Below the pieces are notes generated by a model. That model was not told the origin of the DNA. It was given only the letters and a program-made list of their open reading frames with translations, and did no database searches. A stretch of DNA of 64,000 nucleotides, taken from Stigmatella aurantiaca. GTDB taxonomy: Bacteria > Myxococcota > Myxococcia > Myxococcales > Myxococcaceae. Numbering within the stretch: the first letter of the stretch is position 1; the number at the start of each line of letters is the position of its first letter. Below are positions 25,929-34,660 of this stretch, piece by piece. Made by a program: the position numbers and the translations under genes. The DNA lies in assembly GCF_900109545.1 (NCBI RefSeq), contig NZ_FOAP01000005.1:186001-250000 (forward strand). The letters are read 5' to 3'.

Positions 25929-28082
25929 ATGCACGGACTGGCCCAGAACCCGCTCACGGTGCTCATCGTGCAGCTCATCGTCATCATTGGGCTCTCCCGG
26001 CTCATTGGGAAGGTGACACGCTGGCTGGGCCAACCGCTCGTCATCGCGGAAGTCGTCGCGGGCGTGATGCTGGGCCCTTCGCTGCTCGGCTGGCTGGCCC
26101 CGGACCTGATGCACAGCCTGTTCCCAGACAGCTCGCTGCCGGTGCTGAAGATGCTCAGCCAGGTGGGGCTCATCCTCTTCATGTTCCTCATCGGGCTGGA
26201 GTTGGATCCGAAGATGCTCCAGGGGCGGGGCCACAGCTCGGTGGCCATCAGCCACTCCAGCATCCTGGTCCCGTTCGTCCTGGGCGCGGGCGCCAGCGCC
26301 CTGTGGCTCTACCGCTCCCTGTCGGCCCCCGAAGTGCCCTTCGTGTCGTTCGTGCTCTTCATGGGCGTGGCGATGAGCATCACCGCCTTCCCGGTGCTGG
26401 CGCGCATCCTCAGCGAGCGCGGCCTGCTCCAGTCGAGGGTGGGCGTCATCAGCATCACCTGCGCGGCGGTGGATGACGTGACGGCGTGGTGCTTGCTCGC
26501 CTTCGTGGTGTCCATCGTCCGGGCCTCGAGCCTCACGGACGCGGGCATCACCACGCTGTTCGCGCTGCTCTACATCGCCTTCATGTTGCTGGTGGTGCGG
26601 CCGTTCCTCTCGCGGCTGGGCGCGCGTGTGGCCAGCAAGGACGGGCTCACCCAGAACGTCGTGGCGGGCACGCTGATCCTGCTCTTGGCCTCCAGCTGGG
26701 CCACGGAGCTCATCGGCATCCACGCGCTGTTCGGCGCCTTCCTCTTCGGCGCCGTCATCCCCAAGCAGGGCGGGCTCGCCGATGCGCTGGCGGAGCGGCT
26801 CGAGGACGTGGCGGTGGTGCTGCTGCTGCCCGTCTTCTTCGCCTACAGCGGCCTGCGCACGCAGGTGGGGCTGCTCAACAGCGTGGAGGCGTGGGCCATG
26901 TGCGGGCTCATCATCCTGCTGGCCTGCCTGGGCAAGTTCGGCGGCAGCGCGGTGGCGGCGCGGCTCACGGGGCTGCGCTGGCGCGAGGCCAGCGCCGTGG
27001 GCGTGCTGATGAACACCCGCGGGCTGATGGAGCTCATCGTGCTCAACATCGGCCTGGACCTGGGCGTCATCTCCCCCACCCTGTTCACCATGATGGTGGT
27101 GATGGCGCTGGTGACGACGTTCATGACCTCGCCGCTGCTCAACTGGATCTACCCCACCGAGGAGATCGCCCGGGACAAGATGGCGCTGACGCCGGTGACG
27201 GCCGGCCCCGCGCCCTTCACCGTGCTGATGTGCGTCTCCCACGGCCAGGCGGGCCCCGGCATGGCGGCGCTGGGGCGGGCGCTCACCGGTGGGAGCGCCG
27301 CGGAGAACGCCCAGCTCTACGCCCTGCACCTCATCTCCGCCGAGCGCGCCAGCATGCACCGCCTGCACGAGCCCCGGCCACCGGACGAGGGCGCGCTCGC
27401 ACCGCTGCTCTCCAGCGCCAAGCGCCTGGAGCTGGCGGTGCGCTCGCTGTCGTTCGTCTCCTCGGAGCCCTCCGCGGACATCTGCCGCACCGCCGAGGCC
27501 AAGCGCGCGGACCTGGTGCTGCTCGGCTGGCACAAGCCGCTGTTCAGCCGGACGATGCTGGGGGGCACCGTGCACGAGGTGATGCGCGAGGCCACCACGA
27601 GCGTGGCGGTGCTGGTGGACCGCGGCCTGTCCGAGACGAAGCGGGTGCTGGTGCCCTTCATCGGCAGCCAGAACGACCGGCAGGCGCTCGCGCTCGCGCG
27701 GCGCATCCTGCGGCACACGGGCGCCGAGGTGACGGTGCTGCACGTCACCGCGCCGGGCGGCGCCTCCCAGGGCCCCCGGGGCCGCGCGCTGGTGGAGGAG
27801 CTCTTCCCCCAGGAGCTGGGCCAGGTGCGCTTCAAGGTCGTCGAGAACGACTCGCCCGAGGAGGCGGCGCTGGCCGAGGCCTCGCAGGGCTATGACTTGA
27901 CGGTGATTGGCGCCGGATCCGAGTGGGGCCTGGAGGACCGGCTCTTCGGCCTGTCGCGCGAGCGCATCATCCGCGACGCGCCCGGCTCGCTGCTCGTCGT
28001 CCGCCACCCGCAGGCGTCTGCCGCCCCGGCGGTGGCCTCCACGGCGGTGGGTGGCCTGCCCGCCAACGAGGGCGTCTCCTGA
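25929..28082 (+). CDS. CPA2 cation/proton antiporter with tandem universal stress domains
   Basis: 717 residues. The first ~420 hold about 12 hydrophobic helices with CPA2 signatures: GVMLGPSLLG, LFMFLIGLEL, SITAFPVLARIL and the ion-binding CAAVDDVTAW (Asp-Asp). The cytosolic ~290 residues contain two USP-like modules: PFTVLMCVSH through SVAVLVDR, and RVLVPFIGSQNDRQALALAR through GSLLVVRHP. The second has the ADLVLLG/YDLTVIGAGS type ATP-loop region. The ATG at 25929 has AAGGAG upstream. The XRE-EIIA regulator gene begins 1 base after its stop, so the two form an operon, probably for K+/Na+ and pH balance under stress. Confidence 0.93.
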   Translation: MHGLAQNPLTVLIVQLIVIIGLSRLIGKVTRWLGQPLVIAEVVAGVMLGPSLLGWLAPDLMHSLFPDSSLPVLKMLSQVGLILFMFLIGLELDPKMLQGRGHSSVAISHSSILVPFVLGAGASALWLYRSLSAPEVPFVSFVLFMGVAMSITAFPVLARILSERGLLQSRVGVISITCAAVDDVTAWCLLAFVVSIVRASSLTDAGITTLFALLYIAFMLLVVRPFLSRLGARVASKDGLTQNVVAGTLILLLASSWATELIGIHALFGAFLFGAVIPKQGGLADALAERLEDVAVVLLLPVFFAYSGLRTQVGLLNSVEAWAMCGLIILLACLGKFGGSAVAARLTGLRWREASAVGVLMNTRGLMELIVLNIGLDLGVISPTLFTMMVVMALVTTFMTSPLLNWIYPTEEIARDKMALTPVTAGPAPFTVLMCVSHGQAGPGMAALGRALTGGSAAENAQLYALHLISAERASMHRLHEPRPPDEGALAPLLSSAKRLELAVRSLSFVSSEPSADICRTAEAKRADLVLLGWHKPLFSRTMLGGTVHEVMREATTSVAVLVDRGLSETKRVLVPFIGSQNDRQALALARRILRHTGAEVTVLHVTAPGGASQGPRGRALVEELFPQELGQVRFKVVENDSPEEAALAEASQGYDLTVIGAGSEWGLEDRLFGLSRERIIRDAPGSLLVVRHPQASAAPAVASTAVGGLPANEGVS

Positions 28083-28083
28083 C

Positions 28084-28902
28084 ATGCACGTCGGGGCGAC
28101 CCTGAGGCTGTTGCGCGTGGAGGCGGGGCTCTCGCTGAGAGACCTCGCCAAGCGCATTGGCGTCTCGAGCGCCTACCTCAGCCGGGTGGAGCACGGGCTG
28201 GACGCGGTGCCCACCCCGGCGCGCATCTCCGCCATCGCCCGGGAGCTGGACATCCCGCCCACGCTGCTCATGGACGTGGCCCACCGGGTGAGCCCCTTCC
28301 TGGCGAGCTACCTGGAGCAGGAGCCCGCGGCGAGCCAGCTCTTCCTGGAGATCGCCCGGCGGCAGCTCAACAGCCAGCAGCTCACGCGCCTGCGGCAACT
28401 CATTCACACGGAGTTTCCCTCGCGGGAGTTCTCCCGGGACGAGCCACCCGCCACGCTGGCCCCGCTGCTCAGCCCCGAGCGGCTCGTGCTCCAGCTGTCC
28501 TGTGCCCGCCTGGATGACGCGCTGGACGTCGCCGCCGGGCGCCTGGCCTCCGCCGTCCCGGGCACGGGCGCGGGGACGCTGGCGGCCCGGCTGCTGCGGA
28601 GCGAGGAGGAGGTCTCCAGCGCCGTGGGCAACGGGGTGGCGGTGCCAAGGGTCGCCCTGGCCGGGGGGCCCGCGGTGGCGGCGCTGGTGACGCTGGCCCG
28701 GCCGCTCCCGGCGGAGACGCCGGATGGGCAACCCGTGCGGCTGGTGGTGGCGCTCATGAGCCCGGAGCGGGGGCGGCCCGCCCTCATGCGGCTGGCGCAC
28801 GTGGCGCGGCTGGCGAGCCAGGGGTTGGCGGACCGGCTCGCCGAAGTCCAGCACCCCCACGAGGTGCTCCAGCACCTCCAGGCGATGGAGCCCCTGGCCT
28901 GA
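28084..28902 (+). CDS. XRE regulator fused to a degenerate PTS EIIANtr-like domain
   Basis: 272 residues. A HTH_XRE domain fills 4-62 (LRLLRVEAGLSLRDLAKRIG, SAYLSRVEHG). A linker region follows, then an EIIA domain at about 125-270 with the sequence VGNGVAVPR and later VRLVVALMSPERG. In EIIANtr the motif is GNGxAxPH, and that His accepts phosphate. Here it is Arg189 (codon 28648-28650), so phosphotransfer should be impossible. It is encoded immediately after the antiporter and probably senses a ligand or partner instead of phosphate, while controlling the operon. The convergent sugar porter gene ends 7 bases away. Confidence 0.85.
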   Translation: MHVGATLRLLRVEAGLSLRDLAKRIGVSSAYLSRVEHGLDAVPTPARISAIARELDIPPTLLMDVAHRVSPFLASYLEQEPAASQLFLEIARRQLNSQQLTRLRQLIHTEFPSREFSRDEPPATLAPLLSPERLVLQLSCARLDDALDVAAGRLASAVPGTGAGTLAARLLRSEEEVSSAVGNGVAVPRVALAGGPAVAALVTLARPLPAETPDGQPVRLVVALMSPERGRPALMRLAHVARLASQGLADRLAEVQHPHEVLQHLQAMEPLA

Positions 28903-28909
28903 AGGCGCG

Positions 28910-30334
28910 CTACATCTGCTCCAGCTCCTTGCCCTTCGTCTCGCGGATGTAGCGCCAGGCGAAGAACAGCGAGAGCACGGCGGCGGTGGTGTACAGCCCG
29001 TAGGCCCACCCCAGCCCCACCCCCTTGAGCGAGGGGAAGGTGGCGGACACCGCGAAGTTGGCCACCCACTGCGCCGCGGCGGCGATGGACAGGGCCAGGG
29101 CGCGGATCCGGTTGGGGAACATCTCCCCGAGCAGCACCCAGACGACGGGCCCCCACGAGAAGCCGAAGCTGAACACGTAGGCGTTGGCGCAGATGAGCGC
29201 CAGCATGCCCCGGGTGCCCTGGAGCACGGGGTTGCCCTGGGCATCCATGCCCGCGGTGCCGAACAGGTAGGCAAGGCCCCCCAGGGTGAGCGCCATGCCG
29301 AGGGAGCCCGCGATGAGCAGCGGCTTGCGCCCGAAGCGGTCCACGCAGGCAATGGCGATGACGGTGGTGACGATGTTGGTGAAGCTGGTGATGACGGTGA
29401 TGGCCAGCGAGTCCTTCTCGGAGAAGCCCACCGCCTGCCACAGCACGCTCGAGTAATAGAAGATGACGTTGATGCCCACGAACTGCTGGAGCATCGCCAG
29501 GAGGATGCCCACCCAGACGATGGGCAGCAGGCCGAAGCGGGGCCCGCGCAAGTCCCGGAAGCGCGGCACGCTCTCGGTGCTCAGCGAGCGGCGGATCTCC
29601 ACCACCTTGGAGGGCGCCGAGTCCCCCACGAGCCCGCGCAGCACGGCCAGGGCCTGCGTCTCGTTGCCCCGGGCGACGAGGTAGCGCGGGGACTCGGGGA
29701 TGAAGAGGGCGCCAATGCCGTAGAGGGCCGCGGCGGGCAGCGCGGACCAGAACATCCAGCGCCAGGCGGCGACGCCGAACCAGAGCGGCTCCGTGGCCGA
29801 GCCCGCGCGGGTGGCCAGCGCATAGTCTCCGAGCAGCGCGGCGAAGATGCCGATGACGATGGCGAGCTGCTGCAGCGCCCCGAGCCGGCCCCGCAGGTGC
29901 GCGGGGGCAATCTCAGCGATGTACGCGGGCGCCACCACGCTGGCCACGCCAATCGCCACGCCGCCCAGGAGGCGCCAGGCACTCAAGTCCCACAGGGTGA
30001 AGCACAGGCCGGAGCCGAGCGCGCTGATGACGAACAGGATCGAGGCCACCCCCATCGTCCGCGCGCGGCCGATCCGGTCCGCCATGGAGCCCGCGAAGAA
30101 GGCGCCCACCGCGGAGCCCACCAGCGCGGAGGAGACGGCGAGGCCCGTGGCCCAGGGGCTCGCGGCGAAGGTGGTTTGCAGCGCGCCCACGGCCCCGTTG
30201 ATGACCGAGGTGTCGAACCCGAAGAGAAACCCGCCCAGCGCGGCCACGGCCGCCACCAGGGAAATCTTGGCGGTGGAGACCTGCGGGGGCAGGGCCGAGG
30301 CCCCACCGGTTCGGATGTCCGTGATGTGAGCCAT
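28910..30334 (-). CDS. Sugar porter family MFS transporter
   Basis: 474 residues and 12 predicted helices. Sugar porter signatures are GGFLFGFDTSVINGA at helix 1, the DRIGRARTM loop 2-3, PESPRYLVARG between helices 6 and 7, QQFVGINVIFYYS in helix 7 and RFGRKPLL in loop 8-9. This family moves hexoses or pentoses with protons or by facilitated diffusion; the substrate cannot be told. The ATG at 30334 follows GGGAGGG. It is not next to catabolic genes, and the XRE-EIIA gene is convergent with it. Confidence 0.93.
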   Translation of the reverse strand: MAHITDIRTGGASALPPQVSTAKISLVAAVAALGGFLFGFDTSVINGAVGALQTTFAASPWATGLAVSSALVGSAVGAFFAGSMADRIGRARTMGVASILFVISALGSGLCFTLWDLSAWRLLGGVAIGVASVVAPAYIAEIAPAHLRGRLGALQQLAIVIGIFAALLGDYALATRAGSATEPLWFGVAAWRWMFWSALPAAALYGIGALFIPESPRYLVARGNETQALAVLRGLVGDSAPSKVVEIRRSLSTESVPRFRDLRGPRFGLLPIVWVGILLAMLQQFVGINVIFYYSSVLWQAVGFSEKDSLAITVITSFTNIVTTVIAIACVDRFGRKPLLIAGSLGMALTLGGLAYLFGTAGMDAQGNPVLQGTRGMLALICANAYVFSFGFSWGPVVWVLLGEMFPNRIRALALSIAAAAQWVANFAVSATFPSLKGVGLGWAYGLYTTAAVLSLFFAWRYIRETKGKELEQM

Positions 30335-30573
30335 GGCTTCGACCCTCCCTGGGCACGCGGCGAGCCGCCCATGAGTTCAAAAGTAGGCATGGCCGCTGGG
30401 CACCCGGCGGGCAGGCAGGCAGGCCCCGTCCGCCCCGTCAGTCCCAGAAAGGGCCGGGCGCGAAGGGGCCCGGAAGGGCTGTTCCTTACCCGGTGAGGGC
30501 CCACCTTCTAGGGCACTCCCGCTCCGGCCACCGCGCCCATGGGCCGGGAGCCACCCTTCACCGGAGTCACGTC

Positions 30574-30795
30574 ATGGCTATTCTCGGAAACCTGTTGAGC
30601 GCCTTCGGTCTCGCCTCTCGCCGGAGCTACGGCTATGGCCGCGGTTCCTCCAGCAACTGGAGCTCCTCCTATGGCCGGGGCTACCGCCGCGCCCCCTCCT
30701 CCGGCTTCTTCGGAGGCTCCCTGGGCCGCATGGCCATGGGGGGCGCCGCCGCCTACCTCACGCGCAGCCTGATGAGCCGGCGCCGCGTCTATTGA
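30574..30795 (+). CDS. Small Gly/Ser/Tyr/Arg-rich protein, 73 aa
   Basis: Starts MAILGNLLSAFGLASRRS. A central low-complexity part (SYGYGRGSSSNWSSSYGRGYRR) is rich in Tyr, Ser, Gly and Arg, and a short helix (GRMAMGGAAAYLTRSLMSRR) closes the protein. The ATG is 574 in the 30 kb block, after GGAG. Tyr/Gly/Ser/Arg composition of this type is seen in self-associating low-complexity proteins, but no function is known. It precedes the convergent FHA gene. The coding call rests on the clean start and stop and codon bias. Confidence 0.5.
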   Translation: MAILGNLLSAFGLASRRSYGYGRGSSSNWSSSYGRGYRRAPSSGFFGGSLGRMAMGGAAAYLTRSLMSRRRVY

Positions 30796-30856
30796 TGGAT
30801 GCGGGCGCGGGCAGACGCCTCTCGCGGGGGGACACCTTCCGCGGGGGGCGCCCGTC

Positions 30857-31387
30857 CTAGGAGGGGTCCTGCAGCAGCCGCAGGTGCGCGTGCAGCGTCT
30901 CGATGTGCACGTAGAGGAACTGCGAGTCCCCGAAGGCCAGCGCATCCCCGTCGTTGAGCGTCAGCTCCTGCTGGGCGCCCAGCGGCACGGCGTTGACGAA
31001 GGTGCCGTTCATCGAGCCCGCATCCACCACCGTGCAGCGGTTCTCCTTCGCGTTCCAGCGCAGCATGGCGTGGAGCTTGGAGACGGACGGGTCCGGCACC
31101 ACCAGCACACAGGTATCCAACCGTCCTACAGTGAAGACCTCCCCGTCCCGGCGGGGCTGGAGCAGGTGGACTTCCAGGTGGTGGAAGCCCTGGAGCATGG
31201 CCAGGAGCCGCTCCACCAGCCGGGTGCGGTGGGCCATGACGACGGTGCGCCCCTCGCCGAGCTGGCGCGCCACCCGCTGGAAGACGGGGTCCGGCGGCTG
31301 CTGGATGAGGGCCACCGGCCCGGACGCGGCCCGGAAGGCCTCCAGAGGGGCTTCAGCGAAGGGGCGGAGCTGGTGCACGGACGGCAT
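30857..31387 (-). CDS. FHA domain protein
   Basis: 176 residues. The FHA fold occupies about 85-170 with the phosphothreonine-binding core VGRLDTCVLVV, DPSVSKLHAML, and the NGTFVN loop. The N-terminal 80 residues are a helical domain of unknown type. A GGAG lies five bases upstream of the ATG. FHA proteins read Ser/Thr kinase phosphorylation, and a PEGA-type kinase is encoded 7 kb to the right. The gene is divergent from glycerol kinase, with 95 bases between the starts. Confidence 0.92.
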   Translation of the reverse strand: MPSVHQLRPFAEAPLEAFRAASGPVALIQQPPDPVFQRVARQLGEGRTVVMAHRTRLVERLLAMLQGFHHLEVHLLQPRRDGEVFTVGRLDTCVLVVPDPSVSKLHAMLRWNAKENRCTVVDAGSMNGTFVNAVPLGAQQELTLNDGDALAFGDSQFLYVHIETLHAHLRLLQDPS

Positions 31388-31482
31388 GGCAGCTCCAGGT
31401 TAAACCCTCGAAGCCATCCTGCCCACTCCTCGGCCTCGGCTAAGGTGTCCGGCCATCCGGCAAGGCCCGGAGGAGGACATTC

Positions 31483-32967
31483 ATGGCGAAGGCGAAGCAC
31501 GTCCTGGCGATCGATCAGGGCACCACCGGCACGCACGTCACCATCCTCGACGCGCGGCTCCAGGTGGCGGGCCGCTCCTACCGCGAGTTCACCCAGCACT
31601 TCCCCAAGCCCTCGTGGGTGGAGCACGACCTGGAGGAAATTTGGGCCTCCAGCGAATTCTGCATCGCCCGGGCGCTGCGGGACGCGGGGCTCAAGGGGCA
31701 GGACATCGCCGCGGTGGGCATCACCAACCAGCGCGAAACGACAGGCCTGTGGCACCGGGGAACGGGCAAGCCGTTGGCGCGCGCCATCGTGTGGCAGGAC
31801 CGGCGCACCGCGGACATCTGCCAGGGGCTCAAGGCGCGCGGCGTGGAGCCCCGGGTGCGCGAGGTGACGGGGCTGGTGTTGGATCCGTACTTCTCGGGCA
31901 CCAAGCTCACCTGGCTGTTCGAGCACGTGAAGGGGGCCCGGACGCGCGCGGAGAAGGGCGAGGTGTGCTTCGGCACCATCGACACGTGGCTCGTCTACAA
32001 GCTCACCGGGGGCGCGGTGCACGTCACCGACGTGTCCAACGCCAGCCGCACGCTGCTCATGGACCTGCGCTCGCTCACCTGGGATGACGAGCTGCGGGCG
32101 CTCCTGGGCGTGCCGGCCGCGTGCCTGCCGCAGATCCGCGGCTCGGCGGAGGTGTACGGCACCACGAAGGGGATGAAGAGCCTGCCGGACGGCATCCCCA
32201 TCTCGGGCATGGCGGGCGACCAGCAGGCGGCGCTCTTCGGGCAGGCGTGCTTCGAGCCCGGCGAGTCCAAGTGCACCTACGGCACGGGGGCCTTCCTGCT
32301 GATGAACACCGGAAGCACGCCAGTGCGCTCCACGGCGGGGCTGCTCACCACGGTGGCGTGGCGCCTGGGCGAGCGCACCAGCTATGCGCTGGAGGGCAGT
32401 TCCTTCATCGCGGGCGCGGCGGTGCAGTGGCTGCGCGATGGGCTCAAGGTCATCAAGCGCGCCTCGGACATCGAGGCGCTGGCCGAGAGCGTGAAGGACT
32501 CCGGGGACGTCGTCTTCGTGCCGGCGCTGGCGGGGCTGGGCGCGCCGCACTGGCGCCCGGAGGCGCGCGGGCTGTTCGCGGGCATCGACCGCTCCACCAC
32601 GGTGGCGCACCTGGCGCGCGCGGTGCTGGAGGGCATGGCGCTGCAGATTCATGACCTGGCGGACGCGATGCGCCACGACAGCGGCCGGGACATCCCCGCC
32701 TTCAAGGTGGACGGGGGCGCGGCGGCCAACAACCTGCTCATGCAGTACCAGGCGGACGTGCTGGGCACGCCGGTGGTGCGCCCGCGCAACCTGGAGACGA
32801 CGAGCCTGGGCGCGGCGTTCCTGGGCGGCCTGGGCGCGGGGGTGTGGAGCAGCCCGGAGGCCATCCGCCGGGCGTGGAAGGCCGAGCGCACCTTCAAGCC
32901 GCGGATGAAGCCCGAGGTGCGCCAGCGGCACCTGGACAAGTGGAAGCGCGCGGTGGAGCGGGCATGA
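31483..32967 (+). CDS. glpK: Glycerol kinase
   Basis: 494 residues, a normal FGGY kinase length. It phosphorylates glycerol to glycerol-3-phosphate with ATP. Seen are the N-terminal phosphate loop (IDQGTTGTHVTILD), the substrate-binding TNQRETTGLW and WQDRRT segments, GTIDTWLVYKLTGG, SGMAGDQQAALFGQ and the C-terminal VDGGAAANNLLMQYQAD. The usual glycerol facilitator and glycerol-3-phosphate dehydrogenase genes are absent here. GGAGGAGG precedes the ATG. Its stop overlaps the following lipoprotein start by 4 bases. Confidence 0.96.
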   Translation: MAKAKHVLAIDQGTTGTHVTILDARLQVAGRSYREFTQHFPKPSWVEHDLEEIWASSEFCIARALRDAGLKGQDIAAVGITNQRETTGLWHRGTGKPLARAIVWQDRRTADICQGLKARGVEPRVREVTGLVLDPYFSGTKLTWLFEHVKGARTRAEKGEVCFGTIDTWLVYKLTGGAVHVTDVSNASRTLLMDLRSLTWDDELRALLGVPAACLPQIRGSAEVYGTTKGMKSLPDGIPISGMAGDQQAALFGQACFEPGESKCTYGTGAFLLMNTGSTPVRSTAGLLTTVAWRLGERTSYALEGSSFIAGAAVQWLRDGLKVIKRASDIEALAESVKDSGDVVFVPALAGLGAPHWRPEARGLFAGIDRSTTVAHLARAVLEGMALQIHDLADAMRHDSGRDIPAFKVDGGAAANNLLMQYQADVLGTPVVRPRNLETTSLGAAFLGGLGAGVWSSPEAIRRAWKAERTFKPRMKPEVRQRHLDKWKRAVERA

Positions 32968-34304
32968 GCCGCGGGCGCCTCCTGGCCCTGCCCGGGGCCC
33001 TGGCGCTGCTCGTGGGCCTGCCGGCGTGCCCGGACCCCATCGGCTGCACCACAAGCCCTGCCCTGCCGCCCTCCGTCACGGAGCTGATGCTGGTGGGGGT
33101 GCCCACGCACCTGACCGTCCACGCGGCGCTGCCGGGGTGCATCCCGGAGGCGCCGCGCCCTTCCTCCCTGGCGGTGGAGCTCTCCGGCCCGGACAACCTG
33201 CCCGTCCCGGTCCAGAAGGCGTTCGAGCCGGCCAACCCCACCCTGGGTGTCCTCCACTTCATCCCGGAGCAGGCGGGCCGCTACCACCTCTTCGCCGCGT
33301 TCGACCCGGTGGGAGGCATCATCCAGGCGGACCTCCACGCGGCCCGGGACCGCTCCGGGGAGACGGCCCCCGTCATGCTGCCCCTCGACTGCGGCACGCT
33401 GGAGCGCACCCAGCCCGGCGCCTGGATCTGCGACGTGCGCGTGCTGCGCGAGGGCGTCCTCGTCCGGGACTTCCCCGGCAGCCGCCTCGCCGTGGCCGGT
33501 GAGGTGGTGTGGCGGATGGACCCCCGGCTGATTGAACGCTACGTGGACACGGGCACGGAGCTGGTGCTCACCGGGACCTGGCCCCATGCGGAGGGCAAGG
33601 TGGAGGCGGTGCTGGCCACGCGGGAGACGCTCGTGGCGCTCCATGGCCAGACGGTCCAGCACGTGGCCTTCGACGGCACGGCGCTCACGGGCGGAGCCCC
33701 CACGCGCTGGGCCACGGGCACGGAGCTGCCTTCCGGGCTGGGGCCCAAGGCCCTGCTGATGCGCGCGGGGGACACGCTGGCCATCACCGCCGGCCGGCCC
33801 TTCGGCTCCAGCTCCCCGTTCTCCAACGAGGCCTGCCCCTACACCGTGGTGAACGGCCGCATCGAGCGCACGGCGTCCGCCTGCACGGGGTTCAACGGAA
33901 GCGTGGTGGGCTTCGAGCCGGGCGGGCTGTGGGTCGAGGAGCCAGGCACCCAGACACTGAGCTACCACGCGTGGACGCCCGGGGGGCTCATGCCGCGCGC
34001 CGCGATGAGCCTGAACGGACTGCAGACGTTCTTCACGACGGCCGAGGGGAAGAACACCTCCGTCCCGGTGCTGACCTCCAGCCAGAACTTCCCCTCCAGC
34101 CTGGGCCGCACGCTCCGTCCCCCCCACGCCCTCATGCCAGCGTATGACGCCGTGCAGAGGCGCCTCCTACTGGAGTACCTGGACTCGGGCATGGTGCTGC
34201 CCCAGGCCTCGTCCACCCTGATGTGGGGCAGGAGCACGGTCTTCACCTCCGGAAGTCCGTTCACGGCGCTGCGCATCCTCTCGCGGCCTCCGGCCTTGCC
34301 GTAA
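32964..34304 (+). CDS. Predicted lipoprotein of unknown function
   Basis: 446 residues beginning with a lipoprotein signal (ALALLVGLPAC, Cys in a lipobox-like GLPAC). The rest is mostly beta-strand with several Cys pairs and repeated Trp/Gly turns (for example GLWVEEPGTQTL), compatible with a propeller or Ig-like secreted domain. ATG 32964 overlaps the glpK stop, so the two are coupled. No known domain recognised; attachment to the inner or outer membrane cannot be told. Confidence 0.7.
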   Translation: MSRGRLLALPGALALLVGLPACPDPIGCTTSPALPPSVTELMLVGVPTHLTVHAALPGCIPEAPRPSSLAVELSGPDNLPVPVQKAFEPANPTLGVLHFIPEQAGRYHLFAAFDPVGGIIQADLHAARDRSGETAPVMLPLDCGTLERTQPGAWICDVRVLREGVLVRDFPGSRLAVAGEVVWRMDPRLIERYVDTGTELVLTGTWPHAEGKVEAVLATRETLVALHGQTVQHVAFDGTALTGGAPTRWATGTELPSGLGPKALLMRAGDTLAITAGRPFGSSSPFSNEACPYTVVNGRIERTASACTGFNGSVVGFEPGGLWVEEPGTQTLSYHAWTPGGLMPRAAMSLNGLQTFFTTAEGKNTSVPVLTSSQNFPSSLGRTLRPPHALMPAYDAVQRRLLLEYLDSGMVLPQASSTLMWGRSTVFTSGSPFTALRILSRPPALP

Positions 34305-34339
34305 CGCTGTTTCCCTCCCTCTTTCCCCAGGAGCCCGCC

Positions 34340-34642
34340 ATGGCCCTCACGCAGTTGACCTCCGAAGCCCTCCAGTCCTTCCTCACCAGCCACCCCGGGT
34401 GGACGCACGAAGGGGGGATGCTCCGCCGCACCTACGAATTCCCGGCGTTCCTCACGGGCATCGCCTTCGTGGAGCGGGTGGGCCAGGCCGCGGAGCGCGC
34501 GGACCACCACCCGGACATCGACATCCGCTGGCGCAAGGTGACGCTGGCGCTCGTCACGCACGACGCGGGGGGGCTCACCTCGCGGGACACGAACCTGGCG
34601 GCCGAGGCGGACCGCCTCTTCAAGGAGACCACGGGCCAGTAG
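34340..34642 (+). CDS. Pterin-4a-carbinolamine dehydratase
   Basis: 100 residues, the usual size. It dehydrates 4a-hydroxytetrahydrobiopterin and, in many bacteria without phenylalanine hydroxylase, may act elsewhere in pterin chemistry. The family motif is ADHHPDI followed by RWRKVTLALVTHDAGGLT, giving the active-site His pair and Asp. It begins FEFPAFLTG-like (YEFPAFLTGIAFV). The ATG at 34340 follows a short gap after the lipoprotein gene. No hydroxylase gene is seen in this window. Confidence 0.95.
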   Translation: MALTQLTSEALQSFLTSHPGWTHEGGMLRRTYEFPAFLTGIAFVERVGQAAERADHHPDIDIRWRKVTLALVTHDAGGLTSRDTNLAAEADRLFKETTGQ

Positions 34643-34660
34643 CGGCCTGGGGACGCAGCC

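Noticed and set aside
22305-28157. Very long open frame on the minus strand across the FtsX, CrtC-like and antiporter genes (about 1950 codons)
   Set aside because: Same low-complexity composition, crosses three well-supported genes and their boundaries, with no domain.
34340-34642. Phenylalanine hydroxylase operon
   Set aside because: Only the pterin dehydratase is present; no aromatic amino acid hydroxylase lies within the window.
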